A stretch of DNA of 27,163 nucleotides from Cyanobacteria bacterium UBA1221 (lineage in GTDB: Bacteria; Cyanobacteriota; Vampirovibrionia; Gastranaerophilales; Gastranaerophilaceae), in the NCBI GenBank assembly GCA_002309425.1, contig DBXD01000091.1, forward strand, positions 7,329-34,491, written 5' to 3'. Position numbers and translations under genes: made by a program. Within the stretch, counting starts at the first letter, position 1. The number at the start of each line of letters is the position of its first letter. Of the stretch, positions 15,157-22,428 are shown in pieces. The notes beneath the pieces were generated by a model. That model was not told the origin of the DNA, made no database searches, and worked only from the letters and a program-made list of their open reading frames with translations.

Positions 15157-16188
15157 TTAATCCACCACAAACTTTCTGTTTTTATCAATTACGTCATTTG
15201 AGGTAAGTCTTGACGGTTTATTTCTGTTTAATAAGACGTTGGCAAGCCCTGCAACTGTGCTAAATGCCGCTGCGCCTATAAGCATTTTTCCGCTGTGCTG
15301 CTTAAAGAAGGAACCTGCATTTTTCGGACCTCTATACAGCTCTCCGATACTCGTAAACACGCTGTCAACAAATCGTCCGACAGTGGCGGCAAATTGTTTA
15401 AATTTTAAGGGATTAATTGTTGCCATGTTAAAAAATCCATCCCAGGTCTTTTGCATTGCCATTGCTACTCCGACAGCCGCCCACATATATGAGGAGATAG
15501 ATTTCGCAAGGCTTGATTTTACTGCAATTTCTTTTACAAGCGGTTTAACATCCTGGTCTGAATCTTTTAAATTCTTTCCCAAACCTGTTTTTTCTGCGAT
15601 TTTATCAAACCACATGTTTCTTGGTTCATTTTTGCTTTCATCTCCGTATTTAACATTCCATCTTGGAAAATCTACACTTTCCAGGACTTTGTGATATTCA
15701 AGACTTGTAATATCGGTATCGGAAATATTTTCCGGCAGTTTAAACTTTAATTCGGCATAAGGTTCTTCTGTATCCACTCCGGTAAGCCATTTAACAGGGT
15801 AGGTAATCAGATTCTTTGACAGGCTTTTGGCAAGTCCGTAAAAAAGTACTCCCAATGCCATTTTTTTGCCGATTTGAGAGGCCATTTTCTTATCTCTTGC
15901 CAGAAATTTGTTGTTTGTATTAAATATTGCCATTAAAGTGGCGCTGCCTGCGATATACGGAATAATTCCCATTGTCAAAAACTCGTAAAAATTAGAGTTT
16001 TTACTGCCTTTTAGCCCTCTTGCCGGATACATAGTAAGTGCATTTGTAAATTTATCCCACCCAATGTACATTCTGTTGGAAAAAGTATTGTCAATTACCA
16101 CAGGATGCTTTTTTAATTCTTCTTCATTAATGTTCATGGCTGTGAAATTGTTATTCACGTTATTTATTTTTTGAACAGACAGATCCAT
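15157..16188 (-). CDS. Hypothetical membrane protein, first gene of GH13 operon
   Basis: The 343-residue protein has hydrophobic segments near 73-90 (MGIIPYIAGSATLMAIF), 108-125 (MALGVLFYGLAKSL), 233-248 (YMWAAVGVAMAMQ) and 298-317 (MLIGAAAFSTVAGLANVLL), with a short basic tail. Its layout (two central hydrophobic pairs, a YPVKWLTG / LPARIIHGF-like segment after the second, and a C-terminal helix followed by Asn/Lys) loosely resembles the next gene, hinting at distant paralogy. Two ATGs are adjacent; GGAG lies only two bases before the first but five before the second, so 16188 is preferred over 16191. A TATAAT on the minus strand at 16213-16218 may be its -10 box, but no good -35 is seen. 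The function is unknown. Confidence 0.8.
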   Translation of the reverse strand: MDLSVQKINNVNNNFTAMNINEEELKKHPVVIDNTFSNRMYIGWDKFTNALTMYPARGLKGSKNSNFYEFLTMGIIPYIAGSATLMAIFNTNNKFLARDKKMASQIGKKMALGVLFYGLAKSLSKNLITYPVKWLTGVDTEEPYAELKFKLPENISDTDITSLEYHKVLESVDFPRWNVKYGDESKNEPRNMWFDKIAEKTGLGKNLKDSDQDVKPLVKEIAVKSSLAKSISSYMWAAVGVAMAMQKTWDGFFNMATINPLKFKQFAATVGRFVDSVFTSIGELYRGPKNAGSFFKQHSGKMLIGAAAFSTVAGLANVLLNRNKPSRLTSNDVIDKNRKFVVD

Positions 16189-16275
16189 CATTACTCCGCA
16201 TATATGCCATAAATTATAATATCTCTCAATATTTTTTTTTGCTATGATATTCGGGTTTGTTACAATTTTTTTACA

Positions 16276-17115
16276 TTAATTTAAGGTAAAAAACAGCATT
16301 GCCAAAAATCCTATGCAAAGGCAATACCAAGCAAAAATATTCATTGAAAATTTTGAGAGGAATTTCATAAAATATTTTATACAAAAGTATCCGACAATTC
16401 CGGAAACTAATGTACCAATAATTATTGCAGTCCAGTTATATGTAATTATTTCACTGAAATCTATTTCGGCTATCGGATAAAATATGGAAGCTCCCATAAT
16501 TATTGGAATGCTGAGTAAAAATGAGTATCTTGCTGCCGTAACTCTGTCAAGTCCTTTCCACAATCCGGTGGCAATTGTCCAGCCCGAACGGGAAAATCCC
16601 GGAATGGATGCAAGTCCCTGAGCCAGTCCGATGATAACAGATGTTTTTAAATCAAGTTTGTCTTTTTTGCATTTGTTGCTTTTTGACATCTTTTCACTAA
16701 AAAATAATACTGCAGCTGTCAGTATTAAAAAACCTCCTACTATTTGGGGTTTGTTAATCAAATAAGCAGAAAAGTTGTTCAAAGGTACGGCAACAAATAC
16801 TGTTATAATTGTGCCGATTATTATATAAAGACCCGTTAAAGCTTCATCATCGTCCCATTTCCCGCTAGTCAGAGCGTTATTAAATGATTTAATAATTTTC
16901 ATAAGGTCTTTTCTGAAAAATATTATTACGGCAATAAGTGTTCCTAAATGCACCATTATGTCAAAAAAAACTTCTTGGTTTGTGTTGAGTATAACGGTAT
17001 CAGAAAATGTTTTATACAGATTAGAGGTGAATACAAGATGCGCTGAACTTGATATTGGTAAAAACTCGCTCAACCCTTGAACTATCCCCATTAATATTGC
17101 TTGTAATATATGCAT
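16276..17115 (-). CDS. uppP: Undecaprenyl-diphosphatase UppP (BacA)
   Basis: UppP removes a phosphate from undecaprenyl diphosphate so the lipid carrier for peptidoglycan and envelope glycans can be reused; it acts in the cytoplasmic membrane. The 279 residues carry both family signatures: GLSEFLPISSSAH (residues 14-26, with E17 and H26) and IPGFSRSGWTIATGLW, which supplies the catalytic Ser/Arg region. About eight hydrophobic helices are visible. GGAG seven bases before the ATG supports the start. It is the third gene after kdsC and queD, 30 bp from queD; with KdsC this gives the operon an envelope theme. Confidence 0.97.
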   Translation of the reverse strand: MHILQAILMGIVQGLSEFLPISSSAHLVFTSNLYKTFSDTVILNTNQEVFFDIMVHLGTLIAVIIFFRKDLMKIIKSFNNALTSGKWDDDEALTGLYIIIGTIITVFVAVPLNNFSAYLINKPQIVGGFLILTAAVLFFSEKMSKSNKCKKDKLDLKTSVIIGLAQGLASIPGFSRSGWTIATGLWKGLDRVTAARYSFLLSIPIIMGASIFYPIAEIDFSEIITYNWTAIIIGTLVSGIVGYFCIKYFMKFLSKFSMNIFAWYCLCIGFLAMLFFTLN

Positions 17116-17145
17116 ATTTATACTCCGTTAAGATAATTATAATGT

Positions 17146-17511
17146 CTAAACTTCTTCTTCATAATAGCTAGCGCATGATGTTTGGGTTTCCCAAACCGAT
17201 ACTTTACTAAGCTGTACGATTTTTTCTTTTAATTTCGAGTATATAAAGGAGGCTATCATTTCACTGCTGGGACTTTCTCCTTTAAATTCCGGAATTTCAT
17301 TTATATCTTTATGATCCAATAACTCAAGCACATTGTTAAGTTCCCTTTTTAAAACTTTGTAATCAATCAGAATGTTGCTTCTGTCCAGAGTTTCTCCTTT
17401 AACAAAAGCCTCAACCATCCAGTTATGTCCATGCTGATTCTCACATTCTCCCTCGTAGTTTAGCAGGTGATGTGCCGCAGAAAAAAAGGCTTGAGTTTTT
17501 ATTTCGTACAT
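17146..17511 (-). CDS. queD: 6-carboxy-5,6,7,8-tetrahydropterin synthase QueD
   Basis: QueD converts dihydroneopterin triphosphate to 6-carboxytetrahydropterin, an early step toward preQ0 and the tRNA base queuosine. The 121-residue length is typical. Zinc and catalytic residues are visible: FSAAHHL near residue 10, C23 and the HGH of ECENQHGHNW (H27, H29), LLDHKDIN, and the C-terminal VSVWETQTSCASYYEE with the conserved Glu. The close relative PTPS lacks the C-x3-H-x-H arrangement, so QueD is preferred. AAGGAG seven bases before the ATG sits in the 10-bp gap after kdsC, so the two are cotranscribed. No other queuosine gene is in the window. Confidence 0.93.
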   Translation of the reverse strand: MYEIKTQAFFSAAHHLLNYEGECENQHGHNWMVEAFVKGETLDRSNILIDYKVLKRELNNVLELLDHKDINEIPEFKGESPSSEMIASFIYSKLKEKIVQLSKVSVWETQTSCASYYEEEV

Positions 17512-17521
17512 GTTTATCTCC

Positions 17522-17989
17522 TTAATTTTTATTTAATTTCAGTATATAGTCGCAAAACTCCCGAACAGCACCTCTGCCTCCGTTATATGCGGAATGCCAC
17601 TTCGCAACCCCTTTAACTTCCGTAACCGCATCCGCAGGGCAGCCGGACAGCCCGACTTTTTCCAGTACGCATATATCCGGTAAATCATCTCCCATATATG
17701 CAACTTCCTCAAACTTTAAATCGTATTTATTCATTATTTCCAGGAGTTTTTCTATCTTGTTTTTTTGTCCCTGATGTAATTCTTTTATGTTCAGGTTTTT
17801 AGCACGATGTGCAACGGTTCCGTTTTCTCTTGCCGTTATTATTGCGGTAATTATCCCGGAATTGTTCAGATTAACGATGCCCTGACCGTCTTTTGCATTA
17901 AACGTTTTGTATTCTACTCCGTTTTCATCGAACGTAATACTGCCGTCAGTAAGCACTCCGTCAACATCAAATGCCGTAAGTTTAATCAT
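17522..17989 (-). CDS. kdsC: 3-deoxy-D-manno-octulosonate 8-phosphate phosphatase KdsC
   Basis: KdsC dephosphorylates Kdo-8-phosphate to Kdo, a core sugar of LPS; its presence points to an LPS-type outer membrane. The 155-residue, cap-less HAD phosphatase has motif I FDVDGVLTDG (nucleophile D8, acid/base D10), motif II TAR near 52, and motif IV MGDDLPD (D101, D102). The C-terminal GGRGAVREFCDYIL is the subfamily tail that inserts into the neighbouring active site of the tetramer. Related nonulosonate phosphatases exist, but this tail favours KdsC. GAGAGGTG precedes the ATG, and TATAAT on the minus strand at 18008-18013 may be a -10 box. It leads the kdsC-queD-uppP operon. Confidence 0.9.
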   Translation of the reverse strand: MIKLTAFDVDGVLTDGSITFDENGVEYKTFNAKDGQGIVNLNNSGIITAIITARENGTVAHRAKNLNIKELHQGQKNKIEKLLEIMNKYDLKFEEVAYMGDDLPDICVLEKVGLSGCPADAVTEVKGVAKWHSAYNGGRGAVREFCDYILKLNKN

Positions 17990-18042
17990 ATTTACACCTC
18001 TCAGCTTATTATACTATAAACTCATACAAAAATACTATTTTG

Positions 18043-18093
18043 CAAAAAAACTTTAAACTTCTTTCTATCTTTTCCGTAAAAGAAATAAGAAGT
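18043..18093 (-). terminator. Probable terminator of gatC-pyrG
   Basis: On the minus strand ACTTCTT (18093-18087) pairs with AAGAAGT (18063-18057), and an inner TCTTTT/AAAAGA stem closes on a four-base ACGG loop. A TTTAAAGTTTTTTT stretch follows. It lies 78 bases past the pyrG stop. The rest of the gap to kdsC holds only the possible -10 box of kdsC. Confidence 0.65.
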
Positions 18094-18170
18094 CGGATGA
18101 TTTGATTATTAAGTTAAATGTGTTCAGAAAGGAACGTTTTATCCCTAAAAAGCACAGTCATGCAATTTCG

Positions 18171-19766
18171 TTATTTTAAGGCCGCATCAATCAGACCCTT
18201 AAAGAGTGGATGCGGTCTGTCCGGTCTTGACTTAAATTCAGGATGGAATTGAGAAGCCACAAACCATTTTAGCTTCGGTAATTCGACAATTTCTGCCAGC
18301 ATTCCGTTAGGGGACATTCCCGAAAATATTAAGCCTGCTTCAGTAAGCGGTTTTATGTATTCATTATTAACTTCGTATCTGTGGCGGTGCCTTTCGGATA
18401 TTTTATTTGAGCCATAGGCTTTTTGGGCAACCGAGCCTTTTTTTAATATACAGTCGTACGCACCAAGCCGCATTGTACCGCCGTAACCCTGAACATTTTT
18501 TTGTTCAAGCATTAAATCAATTACGGGATCTGTTGCATTTTCATCAAATTCTTTTGAATTTGCATCTTTTAATCCCAATACATTCCTTGCATATTCTATT
18601 ACCGCACACTGCATTCCAAGACACAATCCCAAGAACGGAATATTATTTTCACGGACGTATTTTATAACGTTAAGTTTTCCTTCAATTCCTCTTACGCCGA
18701 ACCCGCCCGGAACGACGACAGCTTTGACATCTTTAAGCAAGTCTTTGCAATTTTTGTATTCAACGCAATCTTCAGAGTTAATCCATTTTATGTTAACTTT
18801 TACCCCGTCTGCGTATCCGGCATGTTTCAGGGCTTCTACAACAGAAATATATGCATCCGAAAGCCTTGTATATTTTCCGGCTATTGCAACCGTTATTTCT
18901 CCTTTTGGATTTTTAATGTTTTCAACAAGTTTTTCCCAGGCAGATAAGTTAGGCTTTTTGTCTTTCATTTGCAGACATTTTAATACAACTTCCGCCATGC
19001 CCTGAGCTTCAAGTGCAAGCGGAACTTCATAGATGCTCTTCATATCCCTGCATTCGATTACCGCATCTTTTGCTACGGAGCAAAATAGTGCAAGTTTTTC
19101 TTTCTCTGTTTTTGGTATCGGTTTTGATGTTCTGCAAACAAGGATTTCCGGCTGGATACCGTAACTCCTTAAAACATTTACACTGTGTTGGGACGGCTTT
19201 GTTTTTAATTCGCCTGATGTCGGTAAGTACGGTAACAGTGTGCAATGTATTGAAATAGCATTCCCTATGCCGACTTCAGATTTGAATTGACGGATAGCCT
19301 CAATAAAAGGTAAACTTTCAATGTCCCCTATAGTTCCTCCGATTTCAATCAGATGGAAATCAGGCTTAAACTGATTTGAAGCCCCGAGTATCCTTGATTT
19401 GATTTCGTTTGTAATATGGGGAATAACCTGAACTGTTCCGCCCAGATAATCTCCTCTGCGCTCTTTTTCTATGACATGCTGATAAACACTGCCTGATGTA
19501 ACGTTATTGTATTTGCCCAGATTAGTGTCGGTGAATCTTTCATAATGCCCCAAATCAAGATCCGTTTCCGCTCCGTCATCGGTTACAAAAACTTCTCCGT
19601 GCTGGAACGGGCTCATAGTTCCGGGGTCAACATTTATGTACGGGTCACATTTTTGATTAATTACCGAGTATCCTCTGGCTCGCAGCAACCTGCCTAATGA
19701 TGCAGCTACAATTCCTTTTCCCAGAGAGCTGACAACACCTCCGGTAATAAAAATATACTTTGTCAT
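18171..19766 (-). CDS. pyrG: CTP synthase PyrG
   Basis: PyrG makes CTP from UTP using ATP and glutamine-derived ammonia in the cytosol. The 531-residue length is typical. The N-terminal synthase domain shows FITGGVVSSLGKG (7-18), NVDPGTMSPFQHGEVFV (45-61) and the EIGGTIGDIES segment (141-151). The C-terminal glutamine amidotransferase domain has GGFGVRG (354-360), the nucleophile C382 in FLGLCLGMQ, and the His-Glu pair in SQFHPEFKSRP. All key residues are present. A GGGGGA site precedes the ATG. The gene follows gatC by 24 bp and is probably cotranscribed with it; a hairpin terminator lies beyond its stop. Confidence 0.98.
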   Translation of the reverse strand: MTKYIFITGGVVSSLGKGIVAASLGRLLRARGYSVINQKCDPYINVDPGTMSPFQHGEVFVTDDGAETDLDLGHYERFTDTNLGKYNNVTSGSVYQHVIEKERRGDYLGGTVQVIPHITNEIKSRILGASNQFKPDFHLIEIGGTIGDIESLPFIEAIRQFKSEVGIGNAISIHCTLLPYLPTSGELKTKPSQHSVNVLRSYGIQPEILVCRTSKPIPKTEKEKLALFCSVAKDAVIECRDMKSIYEVPLALEAQGMAEVVLKCLQMKDKKPNLSAWEKLVENIKNPKGEITVAIAGKYTRLSDAYISVVEALKHAGYADGVKVNIKWINSEDCVEYKNCKDLLKDVKAVVVPGGFGVRGIEGKLNVIKYVRENNIPFLGLCLGMQCAVIEYARNVLGLKDANSKEFDENATDPVIDLMLEQKNVQGYGGTMRLGAYDCILKKGSVAQKAYGSNKISERHRHRYEVNNEYIKPLTEAGLIFSGMSPNGMLAEIVELPKLKWFVASQFHPEFKSRPDRPHPLFKGLIDAALK

Positions 19767-19790
19767 ATATCCCCCAACTAAATAGTATTC

Positions 19791-20072
19791 TTAATTGATT
19801 TTTGGTACTTTAAAGAAGCCGTTTTCCTCTTCCGGCGCATTGCTCATGAGTTCTTCTTTTGTATTGTCGTAGTGAACTTCATCTTCTCTCATAACGTTAA
19901 CGAAGTCTATTACCTGTGTCATGGGCTTAACATTTGATGTATCTACCTCGTTCATTTGGTCAACGTATTTGAGTACATCTCCGAGTTGTTTTGTATATAA
20001 TTCTTTTTCTTCTTCCGTAAGTTCGAGTCTTGCAAGTTTTGCAACGTGTTCAACATCTTTTATGGTAATCAT
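19791..20072 (-). CDS. gatC: Aspartyl/glutamyl-tRNA amidotransferase subunit GatC
   Basis: GatC is the small scaffold subunit of GatCAB, which amidates misacylated Glu-tRNA(Gln) and Asp-tRNA(Asn). The 93 residues fit the family: VEHVAKLARLELTEEEKEL at residues 7-25, then the LKYVDQMNEVDTSNVKPM segment and the C-terminal FFKVPKI. GGAGAG eight bases before the ATG supports the start. gatA and gatB are not in this window, so the complex is split across the genome. The leader between this gene and the divergent sigma factor holds a tandem 8-bp repeat (ATCTGCTT twice, 20091-20106). Confidence 0.96.
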   Translation of the reverse strand: MITIKDVEHVAKLARLELTEEEKELYTKQLGDVLKYVDQMNEVDTSNVKPMTQVIDFVNVMREDEVHYDNTKEELMSNAPEEENGFFKVPKIN

Positions 20073-20161
20073 AGGTATCTCTCCAAGTTTATCTGCTTAT
20101 CTGCTTAAATAATATCACAAAATTATTTAACGGGTATTCAATATTAAATAAAGTTAATTAT

Positions 20162-20190
20162 TTTACACCTTATTTCGCATGTGTTATAGT
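20162..20190 (+). promoter_or_regulatory. Extended -10 promoter for the sigma factor gene
   Basis: TTTACA (20162-20167), a 17-bp spacer and TATAGT (20185-20190) preceded by TGT. Transcription would begin near 20197, downstream of an in-frame TTG at 20195, which supports the ATG at 20213 as the start. Confidence 0.65.
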
Positions 20191-20212
20191 ATTATTGGTT
20201 TTTGGTGGGTGC

Positions 20213-20983
20213 ATGTCTAAAAAAAACAGCAAAATAATAGATAATTTAATAGACTTATATAAGACTTCGGCGGAGGGGAGAAAAAAAGAAGCTCTCAGGC
20301 TTGCTGTTGTGGAAGCCGGTATGCCCCTTGTGAAAAAAGCGGTATTTCGTCTTTGTGTCCGTGATTCTGCGACCCAGGAAGATTTGATACAAATCGGAGC
20401 ATTGGGATTGATGAAGGCTATTGATAATTACGATAAATCCAAAAATGCAAGTTTTTCCACATATGCCTATTATCATATCAGGGGAAGTATAGGGCATTAT
20501 TTAAGGGACAAATTGGATTTTGTCAGAACGCCCAGAAAAGTAAAAGAGCTTGTCAGGAAAGTGTCCAGAGTTTATGAACAGTTAAAACTGTCCGGAGAAG
20601 AAGATATTACTCCTGAAATGATTGCGGAGGCATTAAATATTGAGCAGGAAAAAGTTTTGGATGTTATGTCTATACCCGCTACAAAACAGTTGATTTCTCT
20701 GGAACAGTTATCGGGCTTTGATGAAGAAGATTTATCTTTAATAGAGAAAGTATCAAATGATGATTCGGATGATTTTTTAATGGATTATGATAACCGGTCA
20801 ATTCTTCAGGATGCTTTTGACGCTTTACCCGAGGATATGAAGAAAATTATACAGATGAGTTTTTATGAAGATTTCAGTCAGAGAGAAATTGCGGAGATTA
20901 TGGGGGTGTCCCAAATGCAGATTTCAAGACTCATAAAAAGAGCCTTGCTGTTGATGTATGAAAGTATAGTAAAAAGGATATAA
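20213..20983 (+). CDS. Sigma-70 family group-3 RNA polymerase sigma factor (SigF-like)
   Basis: This 256-residue sigma factor lacks region 1.1. Region 2 is clear (QEDLIQIGALGLMKAIDNYD near 62-80, then FSTYAYYHIRGSIGHYLRD), region 3 contains ITPEMIAEALNIEQEKV, and region 4 ends in the helix-turn-helix FSQREIAEIMGVSQMQISRL. The overall length and layout fit the SigB/SigF/FliA-like group that serves specialised regulons. In cyanobacteria SigF-type factors control type IV pili, and here a prepilin peptidase gene starts six bases downstream, which supports a pilus role (inference). The ATG at 20213 is preceded by GGTGGG with only 3 bases between; the upstream TTG at 20195 lies before the predicted transcript start. 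FliA is less likely because no flagellar gene is near. Confidence 0.88.
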   Translation: MSKKNSKIIDNLIDLYKTSAEGRKKEALRLAVVEAGMPLVKKAVFRLCVRDSATQEDLIQIGALGLMKAIDNYDKSKNASFSTYAYYHIRGSIGHYLRDKLDFVRTPRKVKELVRKVSRVYEQLKLSGEEDITPEMIAEALNIEQEKVLDVMSIPATKQLISLEQLSGFDEEDLSLIEKVSNDDSDDFLMDYDNRSILQDAFDALPEDMKKIIQMSFYEDFSQREIAEIMGVSQMQISRLIKRALLLMYESIVKRI

Positions 20984-20989
20984 ATAAAG

Positions 20990-22012
20990 ATGAAAATATT
21001 TGGTGAATATTCATATTATTATTTTATAATTTTGATGATATTGTTGTTTGTATTTTGTCTGGGGTCAATTATAGGCAGCTTTTTAAACGTTGTTATACTG
21101 AGAGCATTTAGCAATGAGTCAATAGTTATGCCGCCTTCAAAATGTCCAAAGTGCGGAAACAGACTGAAATGGTGGCATAATATTCCGATATTGTCATATG
21201 TTTTGTTAAGAGGAAAGTGCTATTTTTGTAAAGAAAAAATAAGTATTCAGTATCCAATTATTGAATTTATAACAGGTGTTTTGTTTGTGCTTGTTTTTAT
21301 CCGATACGGAATACAAATAAATACACTGTTTGCCTTTGCGATAATCTCTATTTTACTTGTTCTTTCCGTAACCGATATAAAAGAAAAAGTAGTTTTTGAC
21401 GGACATACCTATTCTTTAATCGCAATAGGCCTAATATACAATTTGTATTTAACGGGTATAGAAGTTTATGAACAGGTAAATACAATAGTGGGGTTCCCGT
21501 CAAGTCCTATGTGGTTTGCCGTAAATCCTTTAACTAATTCACTATTAGGAATTTTGTTAGGTGTTGTTATTATGGAAGTAGTTGCTCGTATAGGATATCT
21601 GATTGCAGGAAACAGAGCATTTGGGGAAGGAGATTCATATATAGCCGCAGGTTTGGGCGCGGCATTCGGTTGGCAGAATGTTCTCCTGATACTGGCTATG
21701 AGTGTTATTATTCAGCTACTGTTTACGTTGCCGCTGTTTCTAAAAAATCAGTGGCAGGGAAAACATTATACGACGGTGTTTAGTATTTTGCTGTTTATTG
21801 TGTATGCGGCTTTCTATAACTATTTGTTCTATTTTACATCATATCTTGATAATTTCTTTGTTATGGATGGGGCGTTATTCGGCTTAATTGCCATAGGGGT
21901 TGTTGCGTGCTGGAATACGCTGAAAGGGTTGAAAAATAGGGAAGATTTGACCTTTTTGCCGTTTGGCCCTGCGTTGGCAATAGCGGGTGCAATAGTGCTA
22001 TTGGTGTTATAA
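20990..22012 (+). CDS. pilD: Type IV prepilin peptidase (PilD-like)
   Basis: PilD cleaves the leader of type IV pilins and pseudopilins and methylates the new N-terminus, in the cytoplasmic membrane. The 340 residues include GSIIGSFLNVVILR near 23-36, the paired zinc cysteines CPKC and CYFC, the first catalytic Asp in VTDIKEKVV and the second in the GEGDSYIAAGLGA motif (GxGD). About eight hydrophobic helices are present. At 340 residues it is longer than the usual 250-290, with extra sequence around 155-180 and a longer C-terminus. It starts six bases after the sigma factor stop, so the two form one operon. No pilin or other pilus gene is seen nearby. Confidence 0.95.
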   Translation: MKIFGEYSYYYFIILMILLFVFCLGSIIGSFLNVVILRAFSNESIVMPPSKCPKCGNRLKWWHNIPILSYVLLRGKCYFCKEKISIQYPIIEFITGVLFVLVFIRYGIQINTLFAFAIISILLVLSVTDIKEKVVFDGHTYSLIAIGLIYNLYLTGIEVYEQVNTIVGFPSSPMWFAVNPLTNSLLGILLGVVIMEVVARIGYLIAGNRAFGEGDSYIAAGLGAAFGWQNVLLILAMSVIIQLLFTLPLFLKNQWQGKHYTTVFSILLFIVYAAFYNYLFYFTSYLDNFFVMDGALFGLIAIGVVACWNTLKGLKNREDLTFLPFGPALAIAGAIVLLVL

Positions 22013-22076
22013 GGTATTAAAATCCATATTTAAGAGGATTGATTCTTAACATAAATTCATATTTAATAGAATTATT

Positions 22077-22098
22077 ATGACAAATTATATTTTGTCAT
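22077..22098. promoter_or_regulatory. 8-bp palindrome upstream of a small gene (possible operator)
   Basis: ATGACAAA and TTTGTCAT are separated by six bases (TTATAT). The dyad lies 34 bases before the likely start at 22133 and just before TATAGT (22105-22110). A protein-binding site is possible; it has no T run and is too AT-rich to judge as a terminator. Confidence 0.4.
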
Positions 22099-22132
22099 TA
22101 ATAATATAGTGTAGTAAATGAGGTATTGTCAG

Positions 22133-22372
22133 ATGGCTAATGTTGTTAGTTTATTATCGCAGTTGTTTTCACCGTCAGGTGTCCAGCAGGCAGCTCCTGT
22201 GGTTGCAAAATCTTCCCATTCGTATGGGAATAATCCTTTTGTAAGTTACAGCAGTTATAACAGTGACAATGCTTCTTATGCTAAAAATAAACCCGTTAAG
22301 GGCGGATATTTTGCAGGGTATTACAATGGTAAACAAAACATTGTAGGAAGACGCTTATTTGTTGAAGTGTAA
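22133..22372 (+). CDS. Small hypothetical Ser/Tyr/Asn-rich protein
   Basis: The 79-residue protein begins with a short amphipathic stretch (ANVVSLLSQLFSP), then a low-complexity middle rich in Ser, Tyr and Asn, and a Gly/Tyr segment (GGYFAGYYNGKQ) before a basic end. It has no signal peptide or membrane helix. I do not recognise it. GAGG lies nine bases before the ATG at 22133; an ATG at 22118 in frame would put that site in the coding region. A palindrome lies upstream and a strong terminator downstream, so it appears to be its own transcription unit. Coding potential is moderate because the composition is simple. Confidence 0.6.
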   Translation: MANVVSLLSQLFSPSGVQQAAPVVAKSSHSYGNNPFVSYSSYNSDNASYAKNKPVKGGYFAGYYNGKQNIVGRRLFVEV

Positions 22373-22403
22373 AGATTTCATAAAAATACCCTAAGAGAGT
22401 GTC

Positions 22404-22428
22404 GCACAGTTTTAAACTGTGCTTTTTT
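22404..22428 (+). terminator. Terminator of the small gene, reaching the opposite stop
   Basis: GCACAG and CTGTGC (22404-22422) flank TTTTAAA, extendable to 9-bp arms, followed by six T. It lies 32 bases after the stop at 22372 and touches the stop codon of the convergent metalloprotease gene. Confidence 0.85.

Noticed and set aside
20091..20106. Tandem ATCTGCTT repeat upstream of gatC as a possible regulator site
   Set aside because: Only two short copies, no dyad and no link to a known regulator; noted in the gatC entry only.
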